42,061 nucleotides of DNA from Robiginitomaculum sp. (GTDB taxonomy: Bacteria > Pseudomonadota > Alphaproteobacteria > Caulobacterales > Maricaulaceae): NCBI GenBank assembly GCA_021776635.1, contig JAJFFN010000041.1, positions 1 through 42,061 on the forward strand. The letters are read 5' to 3'. Position numbers and translations under genes: made by a program. Position 1 is the first letter of the stretch. Each line of letters begins with the position of its first letter. Under the pieces are notes generated by a model. That model ran no database searches. It worked only from the letters and a program-made list of their open reading frames with translations, and had not been told where the DNA came from. Positions 1 through 7,533 of the stretch are shown piece after piece.

Positions 1-12
1 TGTGGCTTGGGC

Positions 13-99
13 GATCTTTGTTTTTTGGATTGCGTTGCGTCCCTTGACCGGGGCTAAAGCCCCGATCTTCGAGCCGCGCCTTACCAAAAAACAAATCTC
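13..99. repeat. Concentric inverted-repeat (hairpin) element
   Basis: Two inverted repeats share one centre near position 56. The outer arms are 17-28 (TTTGTTTTTTGG) and 84-95 (CCAAAAAACAAA), a perfect 12-bp match with two more matching pairs further out. The inner arms are CGGGGCT at 49-55 and AGCCCCG at 58-64, separated by AA. The sequence between inner and outer arms pairs poorly. The element lies downstream of the flavin reductase gene, which ends at 173 on the minus strand. It could be a transcription terminator for a gene left of the window, or a copy of a small dispersed palindromic repeat. The sequence does not decide between them. Confidence 0.5.
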
Positions 100-172
100 A
101 TCCCATCAAAGTGGTTCCATATTAAAGTGGAGTGCTCTAGAGCTTTTCTGGGCACTTATGTTAAAGTTGCAC

Positions 173-664
173 TTATATTAAACTATCAATGCCCGCATAT
201 TGCCCACCATGAAACACCAAGGGTGCTTCGTTATTGCGACGGAATTTAATGACTTCTCCCACAATAATTACATGATCACCGCCTGCATAATGGTGCGCGG
301 TCTTACACTCAAACAATGCTGAACATTCCGGTAAAATCGGAACGCCGCCAAGGCCTTTACTTGTTTTAATGCCGTTAAATTTGTCAGTGCCTGGTTTTGC
401 AAAACGGTTTGACAGGGCATCTTGTCTGGTACCAAGTACATGGACATTAAAATACGGTGTATGCTCGAAAGCCGGTAAACTATAGGCAGATTTATCAAGT
501 GACCAGAGTATCATAGGTGGGTTCATGGACAAGCTGTTAAAGCTGCTGGCCGTAACGCCAACGGCTTTTCCTTGCTTATCCAAAGTCGTAATTATCGTTA
601 CGCCTGTGGCAAAACGTCCTAAGGCTTTACGAAATTCGGCTTTGTTAAAATCAGTATTATGCAT
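173..664 (-). CDS. Flavin reductase (HpaC-like), partner of the adjacent monooxygenase
   Basis: A 163-residue protein of the flavin reductase-like domain family. The N-terminal signature FRKALGRFATGVTIITT (about residues 11-27) and the following VTASSFNSLSMNPPM (flavin contact segment) are typical of the small NAD(P)H:FMN/FAD reductases that feed reduced flavin to two-component monooxygenases. The GGDHVIIVGEV segment near residue 128 is also characteristic. Length matches the family. It is transcribed divergently from an acyl-CoA-dehydrogenase-fold oxygenase beginning at 877, which fits the two-component pair known for HsaA/HsaB and HpaB/HpaC. The 212-bp gap between the two starts presumably holds both promoters. 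Family assignment is firm; pairing with the neighbour is an inference from position. Confidence 0.88.
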   Translation of the reverse strand: MHNTDFNKAEFRKALGRFATGVTIITTLDKQGKAVGVTASSFNSLSMNPPMILWSLDKSAYSLPAFEHTPYFNVHVLGTRQDALSNRFAKPGTDKFNGIKTSKGLGGVPILPECSALFECKTAHHYAGGDHVIIVGEVIKFRRNNEAPLVFHGGQYAGIDSLI

Positions 665-876
665 GTCTTATTCGCGATTCCTGCCATGAGTGCCTCAGAT
701 GCCACTATACCAAACTGGCGCAGCTCTCTGTTCAAGCCCCCATTGATGACCATTATATGGTCGCGTCATTATGCTTGCAAACGTTTTGAGGTGAAACCCT
801 GTAGATTTCAATTCTGAATTTTACCATGTGTACTAAAGGCACCGTCTTATGACACCGTAGTCCGAGGGAGAGAATA

Positions 877-2088
877 ATGAGCGAAGTGACATTAGATGTT
901 TTAATAAAAAGAGCGCAAAGCCTCATTCCTGTTCTCAAAGAACGTGCATTGGCAACGGAAAGTCGTCGGGAGCTTCTCCCGGAAACTATGGCTGATTTGC
1001 ACCGTCTGGGCCTATTAAAATATTACCAACCCAAAATGTTTGGTGGTTATGAAATGGACTGGGGCGCCCATGCCCATATTGCAACGGAGCTGGCGAAAGG
1101 CTGTACATCTACGGCTTGGATACAGTGTGTTGTTGGGGCTCATACATGGATGGCGGCGCGATTTGGGATGGAAGCGCAAAAGGAAATGTTTGCGGATCCA
1201 GACGTGTTAATTGCAACGGCCTTTGCTGGCGGTAGAAATGTTGAGGTTGAAGTTGTGGACGGCGGTTATAATTTGACCGGGGAGTGGTCATTTGCATCGG
1301 GGCTATCCCATTCTGGATGGGCAATCGTCGGTAGCCAAACAAAGTCGGCAACGCGCGATGAGTACGAAATGACCTTATTTGCTCTGCCTGCTGGTGATTT
1401 TGGCAAAAATGACAATTGGTATGTATCTGGCCTTCGCGGTTCGGGTTCCATGAATATTATTGTGGATAATGCCTTCATCCCAAAACACCGTGCCATCCCG
1501 ATTAGCACATTTGACACGGGCACAGCCGAAGGCGCCAAGGCACATGGCTGCTATTCTTATCAGGCCTATATGCCGGAATATTTCTTTTCTGTACCCTTGG
1601 GGCCAATTGTCGGAACGGCGATGGGGGCGATGGACGCTTATCTGGAGATTACAAGAAAACGTTTCGGCGCAATGTTCGGCGAGAAAGTCGCGGAACAAAC
1701 GCCCGTACAAACGCGGGTTGCTGAAAGTACGGCAGAAATTGCGGCGGCGAAATTGATGTTCGACCGCGTGTTTGAAACCCTTCACAACCGGGGGTCCAAA
1801 TATGAACGGGTGACAAAGGATGAACTGGTCCGCATGAAGCGGGATTGTGTATTTGTCGGCAAATTATGTTCGCAAGCGGTCACGCGCCTTGTAAAAATGA
1901 TGGGGGCAAGTGGTCTATCTGATACCAATCCGGTACAGCGGTTTCACCGAGATATGGAAGCCCTCACTGCCCATCAAAGCCAGCAATGGGAAATTGGTAT
2001 GACGCCAATTGGCCGCCATGCTTTGGGTCTTGAAACCGGCAACCAAATCATAGACGGTGCGCCAGAGGGCGACGGGTTTTTATACTAA
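877..2088 (+). CDS. Flavin-dependent monooxygenase, oxygenase component (acyl-CoA dehydrogenase fold, HsaA/DszC type)
   Basis: A 403-residue acyl-CoA-dehydrogenase-fold protein. N-terminal helical segment, a middle beta domain (VDGGYNLTGEWSFASG at about residues 127-142, then the YVSGLRGSGSMNI segment near 180-192) and a C-terminal four-helix domain ending in HALGLETGNQIIDG are visible. The GEWSFASG and LRGSGS segments are typical of class D flavoprotein monooxygenases such as HsaA, HpaH-like hydroxylases and DszC. The usual dehydrogenase YEGT catalytic motif is absent. It probably uses reduced flavin from the divergent reductase (173-664) and O2 to hydroxylate an aromatic or other hydrophobic substrate, which cannot be named. 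A GGGAGAG ribosome-binding site precedes the ATG. The next gene starts 3 bp after its stop, so the two are probably cotranscribed. Confidence 0.85.
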   Translation: MSEVTLDVLIKRAQSLIPVLKERALATESRRELLPETMADLHRLGLLKYYQPKMFGGYEMDWGAHAHIATELAKGCTSTAWIQCVVGAHTWMAARFGMEAQKEMFADPDVLIATAFAGGRNVEVEVVDGGYNLTGEWSFASGLSHSGWAIVGSQTKSATRDEYEMTLFALPAGDFGKNDNWYVSGLRGSGSMNIIVDNAFIPKHRAIPISTFDTGTAEGAKAHGCYSYQAYMPEYFFSVPLGPIVGTAMGAMDAYLEITRKRFGAMFGEKVAEQTPVQTRVAESTAEIAAAKLMFDRVFETLHNRGSKYERVTKDELVRMKRDCVFVGKLCSQAVTRLVKMMGASGLSDTNPVQRFHRDMEALTAHQSQQWEIGMTPIGRHALGLETGNQIIDGAPEGDGFLY

Positions 2089-2091
2089 ACC

Positions 2092-3120
2092 ATGACCGAA
2101 AACAGACAACTCAGGCTTAAACGTAACATCAAACAAGGCGAAGCAATTTCGCTTGACTTATTTGATATGGTCACAGGATCTATACCTGTGCCGGGCGCGG
2201 GACAGTTTTTGGTAAAAACCAAGGCTCTTGGTACATCGCCAGCGCAACGGGCTTATTTGATGGGGTCAGAATCCCGTTTTCATGAACCTCTTGCAATTGG
2301 CGAGCTGATGCGTGGGCGCGGCGTTGGGCCTGTGATTAAATCCAACCATCCCGATTACAAGGTCGGAGATGTTGTCGCGTGTTCAACAGGCTGGCAGGAC
2401 TATTCAATACAAGACGGTGACCAAACCCGCATGCCGGTTAAAACCTTGCAAAAAATCCATACCCCCGGTACGCCATTATATTTGCATTTGGGCACGCTTG
2501 GCGCGTCTGGGTTTGCTGCCTATTACGGATTTTTAGATGTGGGAAAACCAAAGAGAGGCGACACGGTTTTGGTGTCTTCCTGTGCCGGCGGTGTTGGCTC
2601 TATTGTGGCGCAAATTGCTAAGCTCAAAGGATGCAAGGTCATTGGCATAGCTGGTGGCCCTGATAAATGTGCGTGGATCAAATCCAAGCTTGGCGTCGAT
2701 CACGCTATCGATTACAAGAACGACGATTTATATGAAAAACTAGCAAAATATTGTCCGAACGGGGTGGATGTTTATTTCGATAATGTCGGCGGCGATACGC
2801 TTGATGCGGCCCTAAAAAACATAGCCTTGCGGGGGCGTATCGTGATTTGCGGTCTTATATCAACGGAATACCACGAGCCGCCACTGCCCGGACCACGCCA
2901 TTATTACAATTTGATTTATAAACGCGCCCGTATGGAAGGATTTTTCGTCTGGGATTATTTCGAGCAATTTGCAGGTGCGGAGGCAGAACTCACCAATTGG
3001 TACAAACAAGGTAAAATCAAATCAACCGAAAGGGTGTTTAAAGGCCTAGAAGCCGCTCCCGAAGCATTGCAAAGCCTGTTTGCTGGCGTTGATACTGGTA
3101 TTAAGGTGATTGAACTATAA
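2092..3120 (+). CDS. Zinc-independent NADP-dependent oxidoreductase (MDR family, CurA/PTGR-like)
   Basis: A 342-residue medium-chain dehydrogenase/reductase. The GROES-like N-terminal half lacks the Cys/His zinc ligands of alcohol dehydrogenases. The nucleotide-binding half has VLVSSCAGGVGSIVAQIAKL (about residues 161-180, AxGGVG type), followed by GIAGGPDKC, and a conserved VDVYFDNVGG segment, all typical of the leukotriene-B4 dehydrogenase/curcumin reductase group that reduces the C=C bond of enones using NADPH. The start lies three bases after the monooxygenase stop, so the genes are probably translated from one message. The context suggests a role in the same degradative route, reducing an unsaturated intermediate. 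The substrate is unknown. Confidence 0.85.
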   Translation: MTENRQLRLKRNIKQGEAISLDLFDMVTGSIPVPGAGQFLVKTKALGTSPAQRAYLMGSESRFHEPLAIGELMRGRGVGPVIKSNHPDYKVGDVVACSTGWQDYSIQDGDQTRMPVKTLQKIHTPGTPLYLHLGTLGASGFAAYYGFLDVGKPKRGDTVLVSSCAGGVGSIVAQIAKLKGCKVIGIAGGPDKCAWIKSKLGVDHAIDYKNDDLYEKLAKYCPNGVDVYFDNVGGDTLDAALKNIALRGRIVICGLISTEYHEPPLPGPRHYYNLIYKRARMEGFFVWDYFEQFAGAEAELTNWYKQGKIKSTERVFKGLEAAPEALQSLFAGVDTGIKVIEL

Positions 3121-3206
3121 CTGGTTTACGCAAGGTAGTAAACTATAGTGGTTGTGTAACAATGCATAATAAATGCGCTAAAATAATCGCAAAATCTTCA
3201 AAAAAA

Positions 3207-4460
3207 TTACCGAGCCATAATGATTTGCTTGAGCATTGCTTTATTGACGTATCCGTCTGCTGGTACGCCGTTGGCGTGTTGCCATGCACGGATAGCCCGC
3301 CGTGAATTCGGGCCGATTAGACCGTCAATACCACCGGTGCCGTAACCTTGGCGGGACAAGGCTGTCTGCAGGTTTTTTTTGTCCGTCAAAGACAAAGCTT
3401 TGTCTGCACGTGGCCAATCTCTTGTAATTGTTTTCTTGCCCCTTAAGTGATCTGCAAGCACATTTATACCGAGTGCATATGATGTAGAGTTGTTATATTT
3501 TTTGATAACGTCGAAATTTTTAAATGTTAGCAATGCAGGCCCATTAGCACCTGCAGGCAGTAAGAGTTTAGCCTCCAAAAACAGGGCTTCATTTGACCAA
3601 TTTTTCCCACTGACCGAGCGCACACCCAGTCCGGCCCAACCGGATATAGTGCGTTTGTGTCCGTTAGACATATTGTAATTAAAGCCTTTCGGCAAGAGGA
3701 CTTCGGTGGTTACAGGTTCTGTTGCGCGCCATCCAAACCTCTGCAAATAATAGGCGGTTGACGCAAGAGCATCACCCACGTCAGTCCATAAATTTTTATT
3801 GCCATTGTTGTCATAGTCTACGGCGTAATCCCGAAAAGTGGTTGGGATGAATTGGGTCATGCCCATAGCACCGGCCCAAGAGCCGATAAGTTGGTCTTGA
3901 CGCACTTCACCGCGCGACAATATATCCAACATGCCGAATAATTGCCGCTCGCCAAAATTTTTACGCCCGCCCAATACGGCCAGTGTTGCCAAACTGTCAA
4001 TCATGTCATCATTACCCATGATTGTGCCGTAAGCTGATTCCAACCCCCAAATAGAGGTGAGAATGTGCCGGTCAATGCCGTAGCGTGTTTCCAATTCTGT
4101 AAACAGCTTGTCATGTTGCGCCAATTTAGCCCGTCCATTTTTTAGACGGCTTTGCGACATGACACCGTCAATATAAACCCAAATTGCCCGCGTGAATTCA
4201 GGCTGAGATTTGTTTTTTGCAACGGCTTTGGGATTAATTTTGGCTTGCCCAATGGTTGCGTTTAATAATTTGCTGTCATAGCCCTTAGCCAAGGCCCTGC
4301 CTATAAAATCTTGCTTCCAGGCATTAAATTTTTCTGCCTGCACTTTATTAACGGCTAATTCTGCACCTGGCTTTTTTAAATGCGGCACGGGTTGGCTCTT
4401 TGCTGCTGTGGAAAGGCATGCCAAGAAGAGGAAAGATGTAATGGTCAAAAATTTTATCAT
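3207..4460 (-). CDS. Lytic murein transglycosylase, MltB family, with C-terminal peptidoglycan-binding domain
   Basis: A 417-residue exported protein. Residues 1 to about 22 form a signal peptide (hydrophobic ITSFLFLACLSTAA, with a Cys that might alternatively be lipidated). The catalytic domain has the MltB signature ILTSIWGLESAYG, with E141 as the expected catalytic acid, and the GAMGMTQFIPTTF segment that lines the glycan groove. The last about 60 residues form a PG_binding_1 domain (LQTALSRQGYGTGGIDG followed by IGPNSRRAIRAWQ). The enzyme should cleave the MurNAc-GlcNAc bond of periplasmic peptidoglycan to give 1,6-anhydro products. It stands alone, convergent with the oxidoreductase gene that ends 86 bp away. 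Family is certain; the exact paralogue name (MltB-type) is by domain architecture. Confidence 0.92.
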   Translation of the reverse strand: MIKFLTITSFLFLACLSTAAKSQPVPHLKKPGAELAVNKVQAEKFNAWKQDFIGRALAKGYDSKLLNATIGQAKINPKAVAKNKSQPEFTRAIWVYIDGVMSQSRLKNGRAKLAQHDKLFTELETRYGIDRHILTSIWGLESAYGTIMGNDDMIDSLATLAVLGGRKNFGERQLFGMLDILSRGEVRQDQLIGSWAGAMGMTQFIPTTFRDYAVDYDNNGNKNLWTDVGDALASTAYYLQRFGWRATEPVTTEVLLPKGFNYNMSNGHKRTISGWAGLGVRSVSGKNWSNEALFLEAKLLLPAGANGPALLTFKNFDVIKKYNNSTSYALGINVLADHLRGKKTITRDWPRADKALSLTDKKNLQTALSRQGYGTGGIDGLIGPNSRRAIRAWQHANGVPADGYVNKAMLKQIIMAR

Positions 4461-4550
4461 GAATACAGGTTATCAAGGCTATCGTCATTTGGCCAGATGC
4501 TTTGTGTTTTGTAGCTAATAAAAACACAGTTAAAAGCCGCGAAAAGTCAC

Positions 4551-4579
4551 TTGACTCACGAATACAGCGCCACTAGGTT
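4551..4579 (+). promoter_or_regulatory. Possible promoter of rpmJ
   Basis: TTGACT at 4551-4556 and TAGGTT at 4574-4579 are separated by 17 bp, a good fit to a -35 box and a weak fit to a -10 box, about 85 bp upstream of the rpmJ ATG. This is by eye only. No other clear element was seen in the 202-bp gap 4461-4662. Confidence 0.3.
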
Positions 4580-4662
4580 CCGGCCTCAAATTCAAATGGG
4601 CTTATGTGCACTCTTATGCCCCAAATATTCGTAAAGAAAAAGTATATACATAGGTTAAGATC

Positions 4663-4788
4663 ATGAAAGTCCGTTCATCACTGAAATCCCTTAAAAACCG
4701 TCACCGCGACTGTAAAATTGTCCGCCGTAAAGGCCGTCTATACGTCATCAACAAGACCAATCCACGGTTCAAAGCCCGCCAAGGTTAG
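4663..4788 (+). CDS. rpmJ: 50S ribosomal protein L36
   Basis: A 41-residue basic protein beginning [20 protein letters not shown] and ending KARQG, the form of L36 typical of alphaproteobacteria. It binds 23S rRNA in the large subunit. It has a single Cys (residue 17) and lacks the CxxC...C...H zinc ribbon of the classical short form, so it belongs to the zinc-independent type. The reading frame is intact and the length is as expected. It is followed 110 bp later by a secreted TPR protein gene on the same strand. Confidence 0.93.
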   Translation: MKVRSSLKSLKNRHRDCKIVRRKGRLYVINKTNPRFKARQG

Positions 4789-4898
4789 TCGTTTAGTTGG
4801 TCTAAAGACTGTTTTGGGCAGAATTGCCTATTCTGACATTCTCTTCATATTACACTCTCGCTCTTGCCATTTTGTCTAGGTGCGGTAAAATCGTGCCT

Positions 4899-5612
4899 AT
4901 GCGACCGTTTATTCTCATTTTGATATTTTATATGGCTTCTGGGCAGAGCTTTGCGCAAAGTGTAGAACAAGAGCCTGCGCTGCCACCGCTGGCACCAAGC
5001 CCTAAAGAACTACCCCATAAGGAGCAAGCCCCTAAGGAGGAATCCCCTAAGGAGGAATCAAAGGACGGCCCTGCAACAAGTACTGCGCCAAAGGGTGGTA
5101 AAGATTTAACGGTACGTTCAGAAGAAGACCGCGTCAAAATGCTGGCGGAATTATTTGTTAGGCTCAAATCCGAAACAGAAGAGGAAGACGCTGTATTGAT
5201 CGCAGAAGAAGTATGGGCGGTGTTTTTACAATCTGGGAGCGCCTCTGTTGACTATCTCTTGCACCGCGGCATTGCCGCGCAAAATCGCGGCGATAACAAA
5301 TTGGCGCGGCGCATGTATGACCATGTATTGCGCCTGCAACCGAATTACGCTGAAGGATGGTCGCGTTCGGGACGTCTGGCAGCAGACGAAGAAGATTTGA
5401 ACCGCGCAGTGTCAGACACCACGCAAGCGCTCATATTAGAGCCGCGCCATTTTTACGCTCTTTGGACGCTCGGTAATATATTGGAAACTTTGGAACGCCC
5501 AGACGATGCGTTTGAAGTTTACGAAGAGGCCAACAAGATTTATCCTACGCATAAGCAGATTAAAGAGCGGGTTGAACGTTTAAAAGAAAGTGCCAAAGGC
5601 AAAGCACTCTAA
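4899..5612 (+). CDS. Secreted tetratricopeptide-repeat protein
   Basis: About 237 residues from the ATG at 4899. This start is chosen because it puts a clean signal peptide (RPFILILIFYMASGQSFAQ) at the N-terminus; the same frame is open back to a TTG at 4824, but that extension looks untranslated. Residues about 25-75 are a Pro/Glu/Lys-rich linker containing a perfect 15-bp tandem duplication (5029-5043 and 5044-5058, encoding PKEES-like units). The C-terminal half holds about three TPR units (for example RGIAAQNRGDNKLARRMYDH, then SGRLAADEEDLNRAVSDT and LGNILETLERPDDAFEVYEE). It probably acts as a periplasmic protein-interaction scaffold; no enzymatic motif is visible. It is convergent with the GIY-YIG gene, 13 bp apart. 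Confidence 0.75.
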   Translation: MRPFILILIFYMASGQSFAQSVEQEPALPPLAPSPKELPHKEQAPKEESPKEESKDGPATSTAPKGGKDLTVRSEEDRVKMLAELFVRLKSETEEEDAVLIAEEVWAVFLQSGSASVDYLLHRGIAAQNRGDNKLARRMYDHVLRLQPNYAEGWSRSGRLAADEEDLNRAVSDTTQALILEPRHFYALWTLGNILETLERPDDAFEVYEEANKIYPTHKQIKERVERLKESAKGKAL

Positions 5613-5614
5613 GA

Positions 5615-5630
5615 GCTAAAGCGCTTTAGC
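5615..5630. terminator. 16-bp perfect palindrome between convergent genes
   Basis: GCTAAAGCGCTTTAGC at 5615-5630 is a perfect palindrome lying between two convergent stop codons, overlapping the last codon of the GIY-YIG gene. It could form a 6-bp stem with a GCGC loop in either transcript. There is no clean T-run immediately after it on either strand, so a role as a bidirectional terminator is only possible. Confidence 0.35.
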
Positions 5631-5928
5631 CACTTGTATTTTCACTTGTATTTGCACTTGTATTTGTACTTATATTTGTACTTGTATTGGCAATCAAAAC
5701 CAGTTTCTCCGTCCGGCTCAACTTTTTGATGCTATATTCACGTTTGGACGCGGCACTGCGGTCAGGCGCTGTCTCTGTATATGCGAGTTTAACAGGCCCA
5801 CGGCTTTTCGTATATTTAGCCCCCAAGCCCGCATCATGTGCTTTTAGACGTTTGTCCAAATCATTAGTAATGCCAGTATAAAACGTCCCATCTGCACATT
5901 TAATGATATATATAGTCCATTCACTCAC
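5626..5928 (-). CDS. GIY-YIG domain protein (UPF0213 type) with repetitive tail
   Basis: A 100-residue protein. Residues 1 to about 80 form a single GIY-YIG nuclease-like domain of the UPF0213 type: WTIYIIKCADGTFYTGITND carries the YIIK...YTGIT core, followed by the RLKAHDAGLGAKYTKSRGP segment and the conserved KREYSIKKL helix. The function of this small family is not firmly known, although the fold cuts DNA in larger relatives such as UvrC. The last about 20 residues are low-complexity (repeats of N-T-S-x), encoded by a 12-bp tandem repeat at about 5631-5690, beyond the normal family end. Its ATG overlaps the end of the dipeptidase gene by 8 bp, so it is in a two-gene operon downstream of... 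the dipeptidase lies on its 3' side in coordinates but is read in the same direction and ends inside it, meaning translation is not simply coupled: the dipeptidase is upstream and this gene follows it. Confidence 0.85.
   Translation of the reverse strand: MSEWTIYIIKCADGTFYTGITNDLDKRLKAHDAGLGAKYTKSRGPVKLAYTETAPDRSAASKREYSIKKLSRTEKLVLIANTSTNISTNTSANTSENTSG
5631..5690. repeat. 12-bp degenerate tandem repeat
   Basis: About five copies of a 12-bp unit (cacttgtatttt and variants such as tacttgtattgg and tacttatatttg). On the minus strand they are in frame in the GIY-YIG gene and encode N-T-S-x repeats. Units differ by one to three bases, so the array is not freshly made. Confidence 0.8.
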
Positions 5929-7102
5929 CTGGTAAATGCTGCAAGAAATAAGCTATTTGGTTTTCGCCCATGACTTTGCGAATATCACCCTCAGACATCC
6001 CTTGGCGCAAGAGGGCGTCTGTAATGGCGGCAAGCTCTGATGTGTCGAGTTTTGTCGTAACGGAGCCATCAAAATCTGAACCGAGGGCGATATGCTCAAC
6101 ACCAAATTTATTTGCACCGTGGATGAGCATTTTTGCGATACCGTCCGGGGTTGCATCACAGACCGCAGTTTCCCAAAAACCGACACCAATTAGTCCACCT
6201 CTGTCCGCGATTTGTTGCATCAAGTTATCAGGAATGTTACGCTTGGGATGGTTACAAAGACTAAGGATTCCCGTATGGGAAACCACCATCGGTGCATCGG
6301 TGAGCGCAAGAACATCTTCTACCGTCTTTATGGATGAGTGGGCAATGTCGATCATCATGCCTTTGTCGACAATCTTTGCGATCACTTCTTTACCAAATGG
6401 GGTCAGGCCTGATTTTGATACGCCGTGCAACGACCCTCCGAGCTTATTATCAAAGAAATGTTGCAGGCCGATCATGCGAAAGCCGGCGTCATAGAGCTTG
6501 TCCAAATTTGTTATATCACCTTCAAGCGGATGTGCGCCTTCTGTCGCCAATACCCCGACCAATATATCTTTGTTACTGGCCCGCCTATTCAAGGCCGCGC
6601 GGAGATCGGATTTTGAGCGGGCTATTATAAAATGACCATCTGATTGCCGCTCAACTTTATGGAGGCGCTCGGATTGAAAAACCGCACGCTCATAAATAGA
6701 ATTCCACGTCCGCATTGGCCATAATTGAACCTTGGCCAGTAAAGGCATTTGGTCATTTTCCATTTTATTGGCATCTGTATTCATATTTCCCGGCACATAT
6801 GTCACAGTTGAAAACACTTGAACGGCGACACTGCCTGCTTGAAAACGAGGCAGGTCGGTTTGTCCGTGATTATGCCGTTTGGCAGGATTGCGTTTCCACA
6901 ATAATGTATCCGCATGCAAATCAGCTACGCGCATATTTGCATGGAGCTTTAGGGCTTTTTCCGATATTTGGTAAGGTTTATGATCAAGCACAACATTCAT
7001 GCCTGCATCGACCTTGGTTGGTAAAATTTTAAAAACATATACGCCTGTGCTAACCAAAGCGAAGGCCAAAAGCCAACCCAGTATTTTTAGAAATTTCTTC
7101 AT
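5921..7102 (-). CDS. Membrane-anchored dipeptidase, peptidase family M19
   Basis: A 393-residue protein of the renal-dipeptidase-like family. Residues about 5-24 form a hydrophobic anchor or signal (LGWLLAFALVSTGVYVFKIL). The metal-binding HxD motif is in VADLHADTL (about residues 59-67); a bridging Glu in VLATEGAHPLEG, the histidines of IDIAHSS and VVSHTG, and the LGSDFDG segment near the C-terminus match the dinuclear zinc site of M19 enzymes. Length agrees with bacterial members. The enzyme should hydrolyse dipeptides, possibly including D-amino-acid-containing ones, on the outer face of the inner membrane. It is read toward the GIY-YIG gene, whose start overlaps its last 8 bp. Confidence 0.9.
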   Translation of the reverse strand: MKKFLKILGWLLAFALVSTGVYVFKILPTKVDAGMNVVLDHKPYQISEKALKLHANMRVADLHADTLLWKRNPAKRHNHGQTDLPRFQAGSVAVQVFSTVTYVPGNMNTDANKMENDQMPLLAKVQLWPMRTWNSIYERAVFQSERLHKVERQSDGHFIIARSKSDLRAALNRRASNKDILVGVLATEGAHPLEGDITNLDKLYDAGFRMIGLQHFFDNKLGGSLHGVSKSGLTPFGKEVIAKIVDKGMMIDIAHSSIKTVEDVLALTDAPMVVSHTGILSLCNHPKRNIPDNLMQQIADRGGLIGVGFWETAVCDATPDGIAKMLIHGANKFGVEHIALGSDFDGSVTTKLDTSELAAITDALLRQGMSEGDIRKVMGENQIAYFLQHLPGE

Positions 7103-7156
7103 AATTTTCCTTTTGTAACGATTATAGATGGATTTTCATCCACAACAATATTTTTT

Positions 7157-7206
7157 TGAAGCCAAGACATGTTGTGATTAGACTTGCACTTATCTTTTTG
7201 GCTTCA
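7157..7206. promoter_or_regulatory. Inverted repeat and possible promoter upstream of gapR
   Basis: TGAAGCCAA at 7157-7165 and TTGGCTTCA at 7198-7206 are perfect 9-bp inverted repeats 32 bp apart. A possible -35 box TTGCAC (7184-7189) and -10 box TAAGTT (7207-7212), 17 bp apart, overlap or abut the right arm. This lies between the divergent dipeptidase (start 7102) and gapR (start 7248) genes. It could be an operator; this is inference. Confidence 0.35.
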
Positions 7207-7247
7207 TAAGTTGCCCAAAAATTAGAGATGGAATTTTGGAGATACAT

Positions 7248-7511
7248 ATGATAACCGACGAAAACCGCGCAGAAAGCATGGGTGAGGCGACCCGCGAAAA
7301 ATTAAAGCAATATATAGCCCGTATTGAAAGGCTGGAAGCCGAGAAAACAGAGCTCGCAGCTGATATCCGCGAGGTATATGCCGAGTCTAAAACATTTGGG
7401 TTTGATACAAAAATTTTACGCAAAACCATTTCTTTGCGAAAAATTGAAGCCCATGAGCGGGCCGAACAAGAAGCCATGTTAGAGCTTTATATGGACGCGG
7501 TAGGCGATTAA
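7248..7511 (+). CDS. gapR: GapR-family nucleoid-associated protein (DUF2312)
   Basis: An 87-residue protein with the DUF2312 signature: LKQYIARIERLEAEKTELA and the following DIREVYAESKTFGFDTKILR coiled-coil/hinge segments, then RKIEAHERAEQEAMLELYMDAVG. In Caulobacter the homologue GapR binds overtwisted AT-rich DNA ahead of polymerases and stimulates topoisomerases, and is essential. The ATG at 7248 is preferred to an in-frame TTG at 7236 because TTGGAG at 7236-7241 is a good ribosome-binding site with 6-bp spacing. It is followed 22 bp later by a gene for a very basic unknown protein on the same strand. Confidence 0.9.
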   Translation: MITDENRAESMGEATREKLKQYIARIERLEAEKTELAADIREVYAESKTFGFDTKILRKTISLRKIEAHERAEQEAMLELYMDAVGD

Positions 7512-7533
7512 TAAATGAAATTGGGCATTTGGT

